Source: CAZBJJ01 sp964492245 (GTDB lineage: Bacteria; Spirochaetota; Spirochaetia; Treponematales; Breznakiellaceae). Taken from it: a stretch of 5,327 bases of DNA. Location: assembly GCA_964492245.1 (NCBI GenBank), contig CAZBJJ010000070.1, forward strand, positions 1 through 5,327, in the 5' to 3' direction. A program made the position numbers and the translations under genes. Of this stretch, positions 1 through 4,824 are shown in pieces. Each line of letters opens with the position of its first letter. Position 1 is the first letter of the stretch. The notes under the pieces were generated by a model. The model was not told the origin of the DNA, ran no database searches, and worked only from the letters and a program-made list of their open reading frames with translations.

Positions 1-55
1 TTTGGGGTGGCAGTTTATGAGCGGAATGGGTGGCAGTTTATGACCGGAATAATCA
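1..55 (+). mobile_element. Terminus of an IS21-family-like insertion sequence (element lies to the left)
   Basis: The left edge shows two near-identical tandem copies of a GGGTGGCAGTTTATGA-type unit ending in CGGAAT, followed by AATCA. Multiple tandem terminal repeats containing TGGCA and CCGGAAT are typical of IS21-family (istA/istB) ends, and elements of this family terminate in 5'-TG...CA-3'. The CA at 54-55 is the natural outer tip, so the body of the element would lie left of position 1. No transposase coding sequence is visible inside the window, so the family call rests on the end structure alone. The exact tip could be off by a few bases. Confidence 0.6.
5..50 (+). repeat. Two tandem 23-bp terminal repeats
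   Basis: Positions 5-27 and 28-50 are direct repeats with a period of exactly 23 bp and a single difference (G at 21, C at 44). Each runs from GGGTGGCAGTTTATGA to CGGAAT. In IS21-type elements such repeated end sequences are the binding sites for the IstA transposase. A related single copy occurs in inverted orientation at 3895-3921. Confidence 0.85.
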
Positions 56-136
56 CTTTGCTCCTTTTCTCATTTATTGGAACAAAGACTACAATACTTT
101 TATTCGCCTCTGAAGGTGGGGTTTAATTGACGCTTA

Positions 137-158
137 CAGGGCGATCGGCCTGCTTTTT
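137..158 (+). terminator. Possible intrinsic terminator after the IS end
   Basis: CAGG at 137-140 can pair with CCTG at 149-152, around an inner C-G pair and a GATC loop, with one G-G mismatch in the stem. The hairpin is followed by CTTTTT on the plus strand (153-158). It could stop transcripts leaving the insertion sequence on the left. The stem is short and interrupted, so this is only a candidate. The rest of 56-277 shows no coding region or RNA gene that I can recognise. Confidence 0.35.
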
Positions 159-221
159 CAACCAATTTGCAAAAAGAATTGCTCACTAACTGTCAAAGTA
201 GTTCTGAACTTTAATTATAAC

Positions 222-247
222 ACAAAAACATGACAAAAGCTTGTCAT
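222..247 (-). terminator. Candidate terminator of the tetR-hydrolase operon
   Basis: On the minus strand a perfect 7-bp stem, ATGACAA pairing with TTGTCAT (247-241 and 236-230), encloses a 4-base loop. It is followed by GTTTTTGTG. It starts about 30 bases after the hydrolase stop codon, the expected place for a terminator of this operon. The stem has only two G-C pairs and the T run is five long, so efficiency would be modest. Confidence 0.45.
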
Positions 248-277
248 ATTTAAAGGAATTAAATTGCATTTAGAGCA

Positions 278-1222
278 CTAGAAAAGCAGATTGTTAACTA
301 TCTCGCTTTCATCGATATTCATTAAGTGCCCAGAGTTAGGGATGACAATTACCGTAATGTTTTTAATGTATTTTTCTGCTCGTTTTTGAATTGGTTTTGG
401 ATTGCCTATTGGTCTATCTTTTTCTCCAAGTAAAAGAAGAACAGGTACGTTTATTTTTTTCAGTTCTTCTTTTTTTAGGTTTCCCGGGAAGCCCATTTTT
501 CCGGGTGCTTCTACTGCCAAATACATATAGTTTGCAAATGCATCAAGGCTTTTAGGGTTTTCGCCCAAGGCCCAAGCAATCATTTGTCTTTTGTTATTTT
601 CGCTTGGGTTTAAAAGAATCTCAGTGATTTTTCCAGCAACTTTTGCAACATTGCTTTTTATCCCCATTGGACCAAGGAGTGCAATTTTACTTACTCTTTC
701 TTTTGCATATACAGCATGGTTTAGTGTTAGCCAGCCGCCCATTGATGCTCCAATTACATAGGCTTTATCAATGGCTAGTTCATCAAAGACATCTGTAAGC
801 CATTGACTGTATTCAGCTCCTTTTTTTGGATAATGTGATAAATCGTCCAAAACGCTTTTGTTTAAATCGCCAATTGTATCAACAGCATAGACTCGATGCT
901 TTTCGCTTAAAGCTTCTATATTGGGAAGCCAGAGGGTAGACCCTACTCCCATCGCATGAATTAAAACTATCGGCTCTCCTTCTTTTGGGCCAGAAGCAAT
1001 AACATGTGTTTTGCCATAGCGAGTATTAACCATTAGCTCTTCAAATGGCACTGGCCATTTATCAAGTCTCTCTTCATAATAGTTAAGCGACATTTCTTTG
1101 GCAAAGGTTTTTCTTTCTTCTTTCTCTTCTTTGTTTTCACAAGAGATAAAAAAAATGCTTGAAAAAAGTATTAGAAATAATGCCATAATAAGATTTTTTT
1201 GTTTAATTTTGAGATTTTTCAT
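278..1222 (-). CDS. Lipoprotein alpha/beta-hydrolase, NAP carboxylesterase-like
   Basis: A 314-residue alpha/beta-hydrolase. Residues 1-27 form a signal peptide (basic start, hydrophobic stretch 11-26) ending in F-I-S-C28. This resembles a relaxed spirochaetal lipobox, so the enzyme is probably a lipoprotein anchored outside the cytoplasmic membrane. The catalytic triad is readable: nucleophile elbow GASMG with Ser160, acid Asp269 in GEKDRP, and His299 in SGHLM. The oxyanion-hole segment is HAMG at 89-92. The segments THVIASGP (72-79), YAVDTIGDLNKS (112-123) and VPVLLLLGE (259-267) recall, from memory, the Bacillus subtilis carboxylesterase NAP. That suggests an ester hydrolase, but the substrate is unknown. 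It follows tetR by 10 bp. Its Shine-Dalgarno AGGAGG (1229-1234) overlaps the tetR stop codon, so the two are co-transcribed and probably translationally coupled. The TetR protein is the likely regulator. Confidence 0.9.
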   Translation of the reverse strand: MKNLKIKQKNLIMALFLILFSSIFFISCENKEEKEERKTFAKEMSLNYYEERLDKWPVPFEELMVNTRYGKTHVIASGPKEGEPIVLIHAMGVGSTLWLPNIEALSEKHRVYAVDTIGDLNKSVLDDLSHYPKKGAEYSQWLTDVFDELAIDKAYVIGASMGGWLTLNHAVYAKERVSKIALLGPMGIKSNVAKVAGKITEILLNPSENNKRQMIAWALGENPKSLDAFANYMYLAVEAPGKMGFPGNLKKEELKKINVPVLLLLGEKDRPIGNPKPIQKRAEKYIKNITVIVIPNSGHLMNIDESEIVNNLLF

Positions 1223-1232
1223 AGATCTCCTC

Positions 1233-1808
1233 CTAAAACTGCCTGCTTTCAGGCTTCTTTGTTAATTGCATAATAAGATCGCAAATAAATATTTTTCTTT
1301 CTTTTTTTTGACTTAAGTCATAGCCTAAAACAGCGCTTATTGTTTTTTCACCCAAAAATGCAACTTGCATTGCAGAACAGAGTATAAAGGAAAGCAATGC
1401 TTTTTCTTTTTTGTTTAAATTTTTGGGCATAAAAAGAGAAAAACCTTTTTGGCTGAAAACCGAGTTACTTTTTTCTTGATAGATTTCCATATCACTTAGT
1501 ATAGAAATTCTTGCGATAGCTTTGTTTGAGAATAAAAACTCAAAGACTTCAATAGCTACTTCAGATAAAGTGGGTTTTTTATTTTTGCGTGGCTTAAAAT
1601 GTAATACAATATTGTTAATTATTCGCTCTACGCTTAAATTAATTAGCTTTTTTTTGCTTCCAAAATGATAGTTTATTAGACCTAAGGAAACTCCTGCTCT
1701 TTGAGCGATGAGGCGAGAATTGATTTTTTCTAGCTCGCCTTCATATTCATTAATGAGGTCAATGGTAATTGATATTATGCTTTCTTTAACAGGGTTTTTT
1801 GCTTCCAC
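1233..1808 (-). CDS. TetR/AcrR-family transcriptional repressor
   Basis: A regulator of about 191 residues, the normal size for TetR proteins. The N-terminal DNA-binding domain is clear: about 29-56 counted from the GTG start, with segments AQRAGVSLGLINYHFGSK and KKLI forming the helix-turn-helix and following helix. The remainder is the variable, mostly helical ligand-binding and dimerisation domain, so the inducer cannot be read. I chose the GTG at 1808 because AAGGAG (1820-1815) lies six bases upstream of it. An in-frame ATG at 1826 would add six residues, but it lies within the operator, at the predicted transcription start and upstream of the Shine-Dalgarno. The gene is first in an operon with the hydrolase and probably controls itself and that enzyme through the two palindromes in its promoter. 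Confidence 0.9.
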   Translation of the reverse strand: MEAKNPVKESIISITIDLINEYEGELEKINSRLIAQRAGVSLGLINYHFGSKKKLINLSVERIINNIVLHFKPRKNKKPTLSEVAIEVFEFLFSNKAIARISILSDMEIYQEKSNSVFSQKGFSLFMPKNLNKKEKALLSFILCSAMQVAFLGEKTISAVLGYDLSQKKERKIFICDLIMQLTKKPESRQF

Positions 1809-1818
1809 ATTAAACTCC

Positions 1819-1860
1819 TTGAACATTGTTCAGCGTATTGGACAGTGTTCAATTTGTCAA
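1819..1860 (-). promoter_or_regulatory. tetR promoter with a double TetR-type operator
   Basis: On the minus strand, TTGACA (1860-1855) is followed after 17 bases by TACGCT (1837-1832), a good -35 and a weak -10. Two near-identical palindromes sit here: TGAACAATGTTCA at 1832-1820 (perfect five-base arms) and TGAACACTGTCCA at 1851-1839 (one mismatch). Their centres are 19 bp apart, close to two helical turns. The pair also forms a larger imperfect 34-bp palindrome (1819-1852). One site fills the -35/-10 spacer and the other covers the transcription start, a layout that suits autorepression by the adjacent TetR protein. The assignment of TetR as ligand is inference. Confidence 0.75.
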
Positions 1861-1959
1861 GGGCTTTTTGGAAAAAAGGAAGCTTCAGAAGTGTTTTTTT
1901 TTAATAGAGTGTAATTAGTCCTGTAGATATAAAGTTAGTAATTGAGAATTGATAACAGC

Positions 1960-1986
1960 TTGTAGTAAACGATATTTTCACTACAA
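1960..1986. repeat. Inverted repeat downstream of the PIN toxin gene
   Basis: TTGTAGT (1960-1966) pairs with ACTACAA (1980-1986), and the stem extends by AAA/TTT across a single bulged C (1979) to a six-base loop. It lies about 30 bases past the stop of the PIN-domain gene. Neither strand has a T run after the stem, so it is not a standard intrinsic terminator. It may shape the 3' end of the toxin mRNA or be a binding site. Confidence 0.4.
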
Positions 1987-2016
1987 TGCTATACGTAAAT
2001 GGCTGCCTTTGTGCTA

Positions 2017-2445
2017 TTATAGAAGCATGGTGATTATTGCTTTGAGATATTCTTCTGGTCTTTGAACTAATAAATCTTTTTCTTTATAGTCCTTTGTATT
2101 TCTTGTAAGAATTATTCTTATACCGTTTTCTCTCGCAGTAAAATACTGTAAGCCATCTTCAAAGTCAGAAAACTTTGAATTAAGTGCTAGGTCCACAATT
2201 TTTTCGTCAACAGGCACAACAGAGATTAGTATTCTTAATTTTCGCAATAACTCTTTTGCCTTTTCTATTCCCAGTATTTTTCGCAAGATATAGAATACAT
2301 TTGCGAATACAATTGAAGTTGTGACCAATTCAATTTTTTTTGTATCAGCTAGTGTAAAAACTTCAGCCGCATAAGGATAAAATGGTTCACGCTTACAGAG
2401 AAGATCAAGAATGATATCTGAATCAACAAATACTTTCTTATTCAT
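2017..2445 (-). CDS. PIN-domain RNase toxin (VapC-like)
   Basis: A 142-residue single-domain PIN protein, the usual size for VapC-type toxins, which are metal-dependent endoribonucleases. The acidic metal-binding residues are visible: Asp8 in FVDSDIILD (6-14), and Asp94 and Asp97 in SDFEDGLQ (93-100). The closing motif LTRNTKDY (113-120) contains Asn116 and Asp119. Where many PIN toxins have a conserved Glu in the third helix, this one has Asn49 in FANVFYILRK (47-56). The start codon overlaps the end of the upstream antitoxin gene by eight bases and has only a weak Shine-Dalgarno, so translation is probably coupled to the antitoxin. The RNA target cannot be inferred. Confidence 0.88.
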   Translation of the reverse strand: MNKKVFVDSDIILDLLCKREPFYPYAAEVFTLADTKKIELVTTSIVFANVFYILRKILGIEKAKELLRKLRILISVVPVDEKIVDLALNSKFSDFEDGLQYFTARENGIRIILTRNTKDYKEKDLLVQRPEEYLKAIITMLL

Positions 2446-2677
2446 ATTTTTTTTCCAAATAGCTTACATAATCGAGGTTTTTTAAATCTGTCTCAGAAAT
2501 AACACCGCTTAATTCTTCAACTAAGGAACTGTACTGTTTTTGGGCTTTGTTATCTGATATAAGATTCTTAAAATAGTCTTCCACCAGCTTTGATAAACTG
2601 CAATTATTTGTTTCTGCATATTTTTTGGCTGATTGAATTACAGATTGATCCAGTTTTAAGGTAAGTTTCGTTTTCAT
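2438..2677 (-). CDS. Ribbon-helix-helix antitoxin, DUF6364-like
   Basis: A 79-residue protein with a ribbon-helix-helix start: a beta strand KTKLTLKLD (2-10), helix A (about 11-24) and helix B (SLSKLVEDYFKNLI, 27-40). The pattern resembles DUF6364 antitoxins that accompany PIN toxins. The charged C-terminal tail (about 41-79) would wrap and inhibit the toxin. It is the first gene of the pair. A strong Shine-Dalgarno GGAGG (2689-2685) lies seven bases before the ATG. As a dimeric RHH protein it probably binds the inverted repeat at 2691-2720 and represses its own operon. Confidence 0.85.
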   Translation of the reverse strand: MKTKLTLKLDQSVIQSAKKYAETNNCSLSKLVEDYFKNLISDNKAQKQYSSLVEELSGVISETDLKNLDYVSYLEKKYE

Positions 2678-2690
2678 AACACAGCCTCCA

Positions 2691-2727
2691 TACGTATAAA
2701 TATAGCACGTTTAATACGTACTGTAAA
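2691..2727 (-). promoter_or_regulatory. Antitoxin-toxin promoter with flanking inverted repeat
   Basis: On the minus strand, TTTACA (2727-2722) and TATATT (2704-2699) are separated by exactly 17 bases, a good sigma70-type promoter. A perfect inverted repeat, TACGTAT (2720-2714) and ATACGTA (2697-2691), with AAA/TTT extension on the inner sides, brackets the -10 region and the start of transcription. This is the usual arrangement for an autoregulatory toxin-antitoxin operator. The predicted leader is only about 15 bases before the GTG-rich ribosome-binding region and ATG at 2677. Confidence 0.75.
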
Positions 2728-2763
2728 GTATTATGCTTTTGTAATCTTTTTATTATTGGATTT

Positions 2764-3153
2764 TCAGACCCATTTTTGATTTTTACTGTTTGGCTTGTCG
2801 GGTATTGTCATTTTTAGTTTACCGGCTTCAAGTAATGGTTTTAAAATATTTGTACGAAAGTAGCCTCTATTGGATATACCTATGTGTTGTTGAATTTCAT
2901 CGCGAGAACGAGGTTCAGCACAAAAAGCAAAAATCGATTTTACTCTTGCGACTTGGTTGGTAACTTGGTTGGTCGTACCGTCCAAGTTGGTGCTATCTTG
3001 CTTTTTTGCCCATTTGTCATAGGCTTCGAAGGCGTTTTTTACTTCTTTAATCTCCGTTTGCTTTCCAGCGACTAGTTTTCCTTCGATTACTACTTTGACT
3101 ATATCGTTTGTATTAGAATTTATAGATTTGCAAAACATGTTTCGAACCCTCAT
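2764..3153 (-). pseudogene. Internally deleted Fic-family protein remnant
   Basis: A reading frame of 129 codons from an ATG with a good Shine-Dalgarno (GGAGGA at 3166-3161, seven bases upstream). A longer TTG-start reading from 3222 has no such support. Residues 19-46 (VKVVIEGKLVAG, then EIKEVKNAFEAYD) look like the segment after the inhibitory helix in Fic AMP-transferases. TTNQVTNQV at 60-68 is the linker, and 70-129 (SRDEIQQHIGISNRGYFR, then LKMTIPDKPNSKNQKWV) is the winged-helix C-terminus common in such proteins. The whole catalytic core is missing, including the HPFxDGNGRxxR motif, as is a clear [ST]xxxE[GN] inhibitory motif. AMPylation is therefore impossible. The join is in frame, so a small DNA-binding product could still be made. 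The same C-terminal module also occurs on AlbA/AAA-type regulators, so the Fic assignment is probable rather than certain. Confidence 0.6.
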
Positions 3154-3229
3154 ATATAATTCCTCCCAGAAATTGACACTAAATATTGAAAGACTTGCTG
3201 GCGGGAAACATAATGCATCCAAGACTGTC

Positions 3230-3871
3230 CTATTCGGCGATGCTCAGGAGAGTGCAGATCTTAACAGGGCTTCCCGGCCCTGCGGGGGTTTCTGACTTTA
3301 AAAGCAGGCCTGTCTCGGTATCGAACCAGTAAGTGGCCTTCCAGAAAATGCTCAAAAGGCCATCCAAAGTAAGCGTTACTTTGATGGCGCTAAACTGTGT
3401 TTCGCCCAGTGTGAGCGTTTCTGTTGCTCCCTTAATCCAAACGAGATCTGTTTTGACTATCTCGCCTTCTTTGACCCTTCCATCTTTGTCGACTTTAGTA
3501 GCGAGAGAGAAAAATTTAAACTTCTTATCGGGCAAGCTTAAGACATAGCTGCAGTTGATGCCATTCTGCATCCATATCTGCTTCTGCGAATCAAAATTTT
3601 TAATATTTGCGGGTAAGAATGACTGCTCGATATCGCCATATGGTGCGCCACGCCGAATGAAGCACGAGGACGTGATATAGTCTTTGTTGTTTTCGGATTT
3701 CCAATACTCTTTTTCGCCGAAGTATTCTATGGTGTAGCCTTGATCGGTGTTTTCAATCTTCCAGGATTCTACCCCTGTCCGATCTCCCTCTTGCACACGG
3801 TACACATACTCCATGGAAAAAAGAATAGCGGGACTCAGGGCAAGACAAAGAATGATATACAACTTCTTCAT
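3230..3871 (-). CDS. Exported protein of unknown function
   Basis: A 213-residue protein that I cannot assign to a named family. Residues 1-19 are a signal peptide (MKK, then hydrophobic LYIILCLALSPAILF), with a plausible signal-peptidase I site after Ser19. There is no lipobox, so it is probably periplasmic. The rest is rich in alternating strand-like stretches. The C-terminal WKATYWFDTETGLLLKSE (167-184) resembles the end of beta-rich periplasmic proteins such as DUF3108-like ones, a weak resemblance only. I chose the ATG at 3871 because AAAGAGG (3886-3880) is eight bases upstream and the signal peptide begins there; an upstream in-frame start at 3919 adds 16 non-hydrophobic residues. It ends 76 bp before the Fic remnant on the same strand. 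Its leader carries an IS-end-like sequence. Confidence 0.75.
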   Translation of the reverse strand: MKKLYIILCLALSPAILFSMEYVYRVQEGDRTGVESWKIENTDQGYTIEYFGEKEYWKSENNKDYITSSCFIRRGAPYGDIEQSFLPANIKNFDSQKQIWMQNGINCSYVLSLPDKKFKFFSLATKVDKDGRVKEGEIVKTDLVWIKGATETLTLGETQFSAIKVTLTLDGLLSIFWKATYWFDTETGLLLKSETPAGPGSPVKICTLLSIAE

Positions 3872-3894
3872 TTGATAAACCTCTTTACTTCCGG

Positions 3895-3921
3895 TGATTA
3901 TTCCGAAATTATTTGCCACCG
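3895..3921 (-). mobile_element. Solitary IS21-end-like remnant in a gene leader
   Basis: Read on the minus strand, this segment has GGTGGCA, nine variable bases, then CGGAATAATCAC. The intact terminus at 29-56 has GGTGGCA, ten bases and GGAATAATCAC, so it shares the two conserved blocks at the same spacing within one base. On the plus strand it starts with TG at 3895, as an outer element tip should. Only one copy of the repeat is clear. No transposase lies next to it, so it would be a relic left by deletion or a one-ended event. It lies in the 5' leader of the exported-protein gene. Confidence 0.45.
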
Positions 3922-3937
3922 AACAGGACTTGTTTTT

Positions 3938-3966
3938 AGCCTACAGGGTGCCAGGTTTGAAGTCAA
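3938..3966 (-). promoter_or_regulatory. Possible promoter of the exported-protein gene
   Basis: On the minus strand, TTGACT (3966-3961) is followed after 17 bases by TAGGCT (3943-3938). The -35 is good and the -10 matches the consensus at three of six positions. It would give a leader of about 60 bases that includes the IS-end-like sequence and the AAAGAGG ribosome-binding site. Confidence 0.35.
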
Positions 3967-4153
3967 GAAATATCTGTCGTTTATCTTAAGGATTGCCTTT
4001 TAGTGTAATTATCGGTCAGAGTATCCCAAAAGGTCGAGCCTATTTAATTTGATAATGCGCAAGAGGTTCCCGCAGCCCTGACTTCGCTCAAATATTTGTA
4101 TGGGATTGAAACATTGAAACATCCTAATTTCATCGCTAAAAAGATCTGTTGTC

Positions 4154-4182
4154 TTGACACGTGTTATAACACGTAGTATATT
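4154..4182 (+). promoter_or_regulatory. hicAB promoter with a perfect 16-bp operator palindrome
   Basis: TTGACA (4154-4159) and TATATT (4177-4182) are separated by exactly 17 bases, close to an ideal sigma70-type promoter. The spacer begins with a perfect palindrome, ACGTGTTATAACACGT, at 4159-4174. A repressor bound there would block RNA polymerase, as expected for autoregulation by the DNA-binding C-terminus of HicB. The -10 ends only six bases before the hicA ATG. Confidence 0.85.
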
Positions 4183-4188
4183 CAACTC

Positions 4189-4389
4189 ATGAAGAGTTGG
4201 ACATCGCGTGATGTACTAAAGGCCTTAGCCGCAGATGGTTGGAAAATAAAACATCAAGTAGGGTCGCATATCCAACTCGTCCACCCGACCAAACCCGGCA
4301 AGGTTACGGTACCGCATCCACGGAAGGACCTTGCGCCGGGTACATTACGAAGTATCTCCCGGCAAGCTGGGCTCGATTTGGAGGCTTGA
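4189..4389 (+). CDS. hicA: HicA mRNA interferase toxin
   Basis: A 66-residue HicA toxin of normal family length, a small double-stranded-RNA-binding-like fold that cleaves mRNA during translation. The N-terminal helix with ALAADGWKI (12-20) leads to the strand GSHIQLVHP (25-33), in which His27 is the expected catalytic residue. KVTVPHP (38-44) and LAPGTLRSISRQAGL (48-62) complete the family pattern. All key positions are present, so the toxin looks functional. No Shine-Dalgarno precedes the ATG, and the promoter -10 ends six bases upstream, so the mRNA is probably leaderless or nearly so. That may keep toxin output low compared with hicB. It is one base ahead of hicB. Confidence 0.93.
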   Translation: MKSWTSRDVLKALAADGWKIKHQVGSHIQLVHPTKPGKVTVPHPRKDLAPGTLRSISRQAGLDLEA

Positions 4390-4390
4390 G

Positions 4391-4783
4391 ATGAAAACCT
4401 ATCTGTATCCCGCATATTTCCGTCGTGTCGAATCCGGGGGCTATTCCGTGGATTTTCCCGACCTTCCCGGTTGCGTGTCCGCCGGAGATAACCTGGAAGA
4501 AGCCCTTGCCATGGCCCGCGAAGCGCTCTCCCTCCACCTCTACGGAATGGCCGAAGATGGACAGGCAATCCCCGCTAGTTCAGACCCCACCACGATTCCC
4601 GCTGAGCAGGGCACCTTCGTTGCCCCTGTGGAGGGACGCCCAGAAATAGTCGGGGACGAGATTCGCAACCGCTCGGTCAAAAAGACTCTCACCATCCCCT
4701 ATTGGCTCAACGAAGCCGCCGAGGCGCAGCGCGTTAACTTTTCACAGGTACTCCAAGAAGCCCTGCGCGAGCGTATCGGATGA
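4391..4783 (+). CDS. hicB: HicB antitoxin
   Basis: A 130-residue antitoxin that neutralises HicA. Residues 1-50 form the partial RNase-H-like HicB fold (YPAYFRR, then GYSVDFPDLPGCVSAGD and NLEEALAMAREAL). A linker follows at about 55-90. The C-terminal module (SVKKTLTIPYWLNEAAEAQ, then VNFSQVLQEALRERIG) is a small DNA-binding, ribbon-helix-helix-like domain, probably the part that recognises the palindrome at 4159-4174. The ATG at 4391 was chosen because GGAGG (4380-4384) lies six bases upstream, inside the end of hicA, and residue 1 begins the HicB fold; a longer in-frame reading from 4331 lies inside hicA. The pair is GC-richer than its neighbours, which suggests acquisition as a cassette. 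Confidence 0.93.
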   Translation: MKTYLYPAYFRRVESGGYSVDFPDLPGCVSAGDNLEEALAMAREALSLHLYGMAEDGQAIPASSDPTTIPAEQGTFVAPVEGRPEIVGDEIRNRSVKKTLTIPYWLNEAAEAQRVNFSQVLQEALRERIG

Positions 4784-4824
4784 TTGCGCCATTAGAGGGG
4801 CGTAATTGTATGAGATGTGGTGCA

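Larger units (their letters stand above)
3872..4188. other. Intergenic region between divergent transcription units
   Basis: A gene-free stretch of 317 bases separates the leftward exported-protein gene from rightward hicA. Its left third holds the ribosome-binding site, an IS21-end-like sequence and a possible promoter of the exported-protein gene. Its right end holds the hicA promoter and palindrome. Between about 3970 and 4150 I see no coding remnant, RNA gene or convincing hairpin. Confidence 0.6.

Noticed and set aside
1708..1914. Plus-strand 68-codon reading frame overlapping tetR and its promoter.
   Set aside because: It is antisense to tetR, has no ribosome-binding site and no recognisable protein features.
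2764..2764. Terminator between the Fic remnant and the antitoxin gene.
   Set aside because: No hairpin with T run is visible after the stop on the minus strand; transcription could continue into the toxin-antitoxin promoter region.
3154..3222. TTG-start extension of the Fic remnant by 23 residues.
   Set aside because: No ribosome-binding site at the TTG, whereas ATG 3153 has GGAGGA at ideal spacing; the extra residues do not resemble Fic sequence.
3265..3282. Inverted repeat CAGGGC / GCCCTG with a six-base loop as a terminator.
   Set aside because: It lies inside the 3' end of the exported-protein coding sequence (codons for PAGPGSP) and is not followed by a T run on either strand.
4100..4125. 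GGGATTGAAACATTGAAACATCC resembles the 3' end of a CRISPR repeat (ATTGAAAC).
   Set aside because: Only one copy plus an immediate 8-bp echo; no regularly spaced repeats, no spacers and no cas gene in the window.
4254..4568. Minus-strand reading frames of 77 and 104 codons opposite hicA/hicB.
   Set aside because: Shadows of GC-rich coding sequence; composition is Arg/Gly/Pro-rich with no family resemblance, and hicAB on the other strand is certain.
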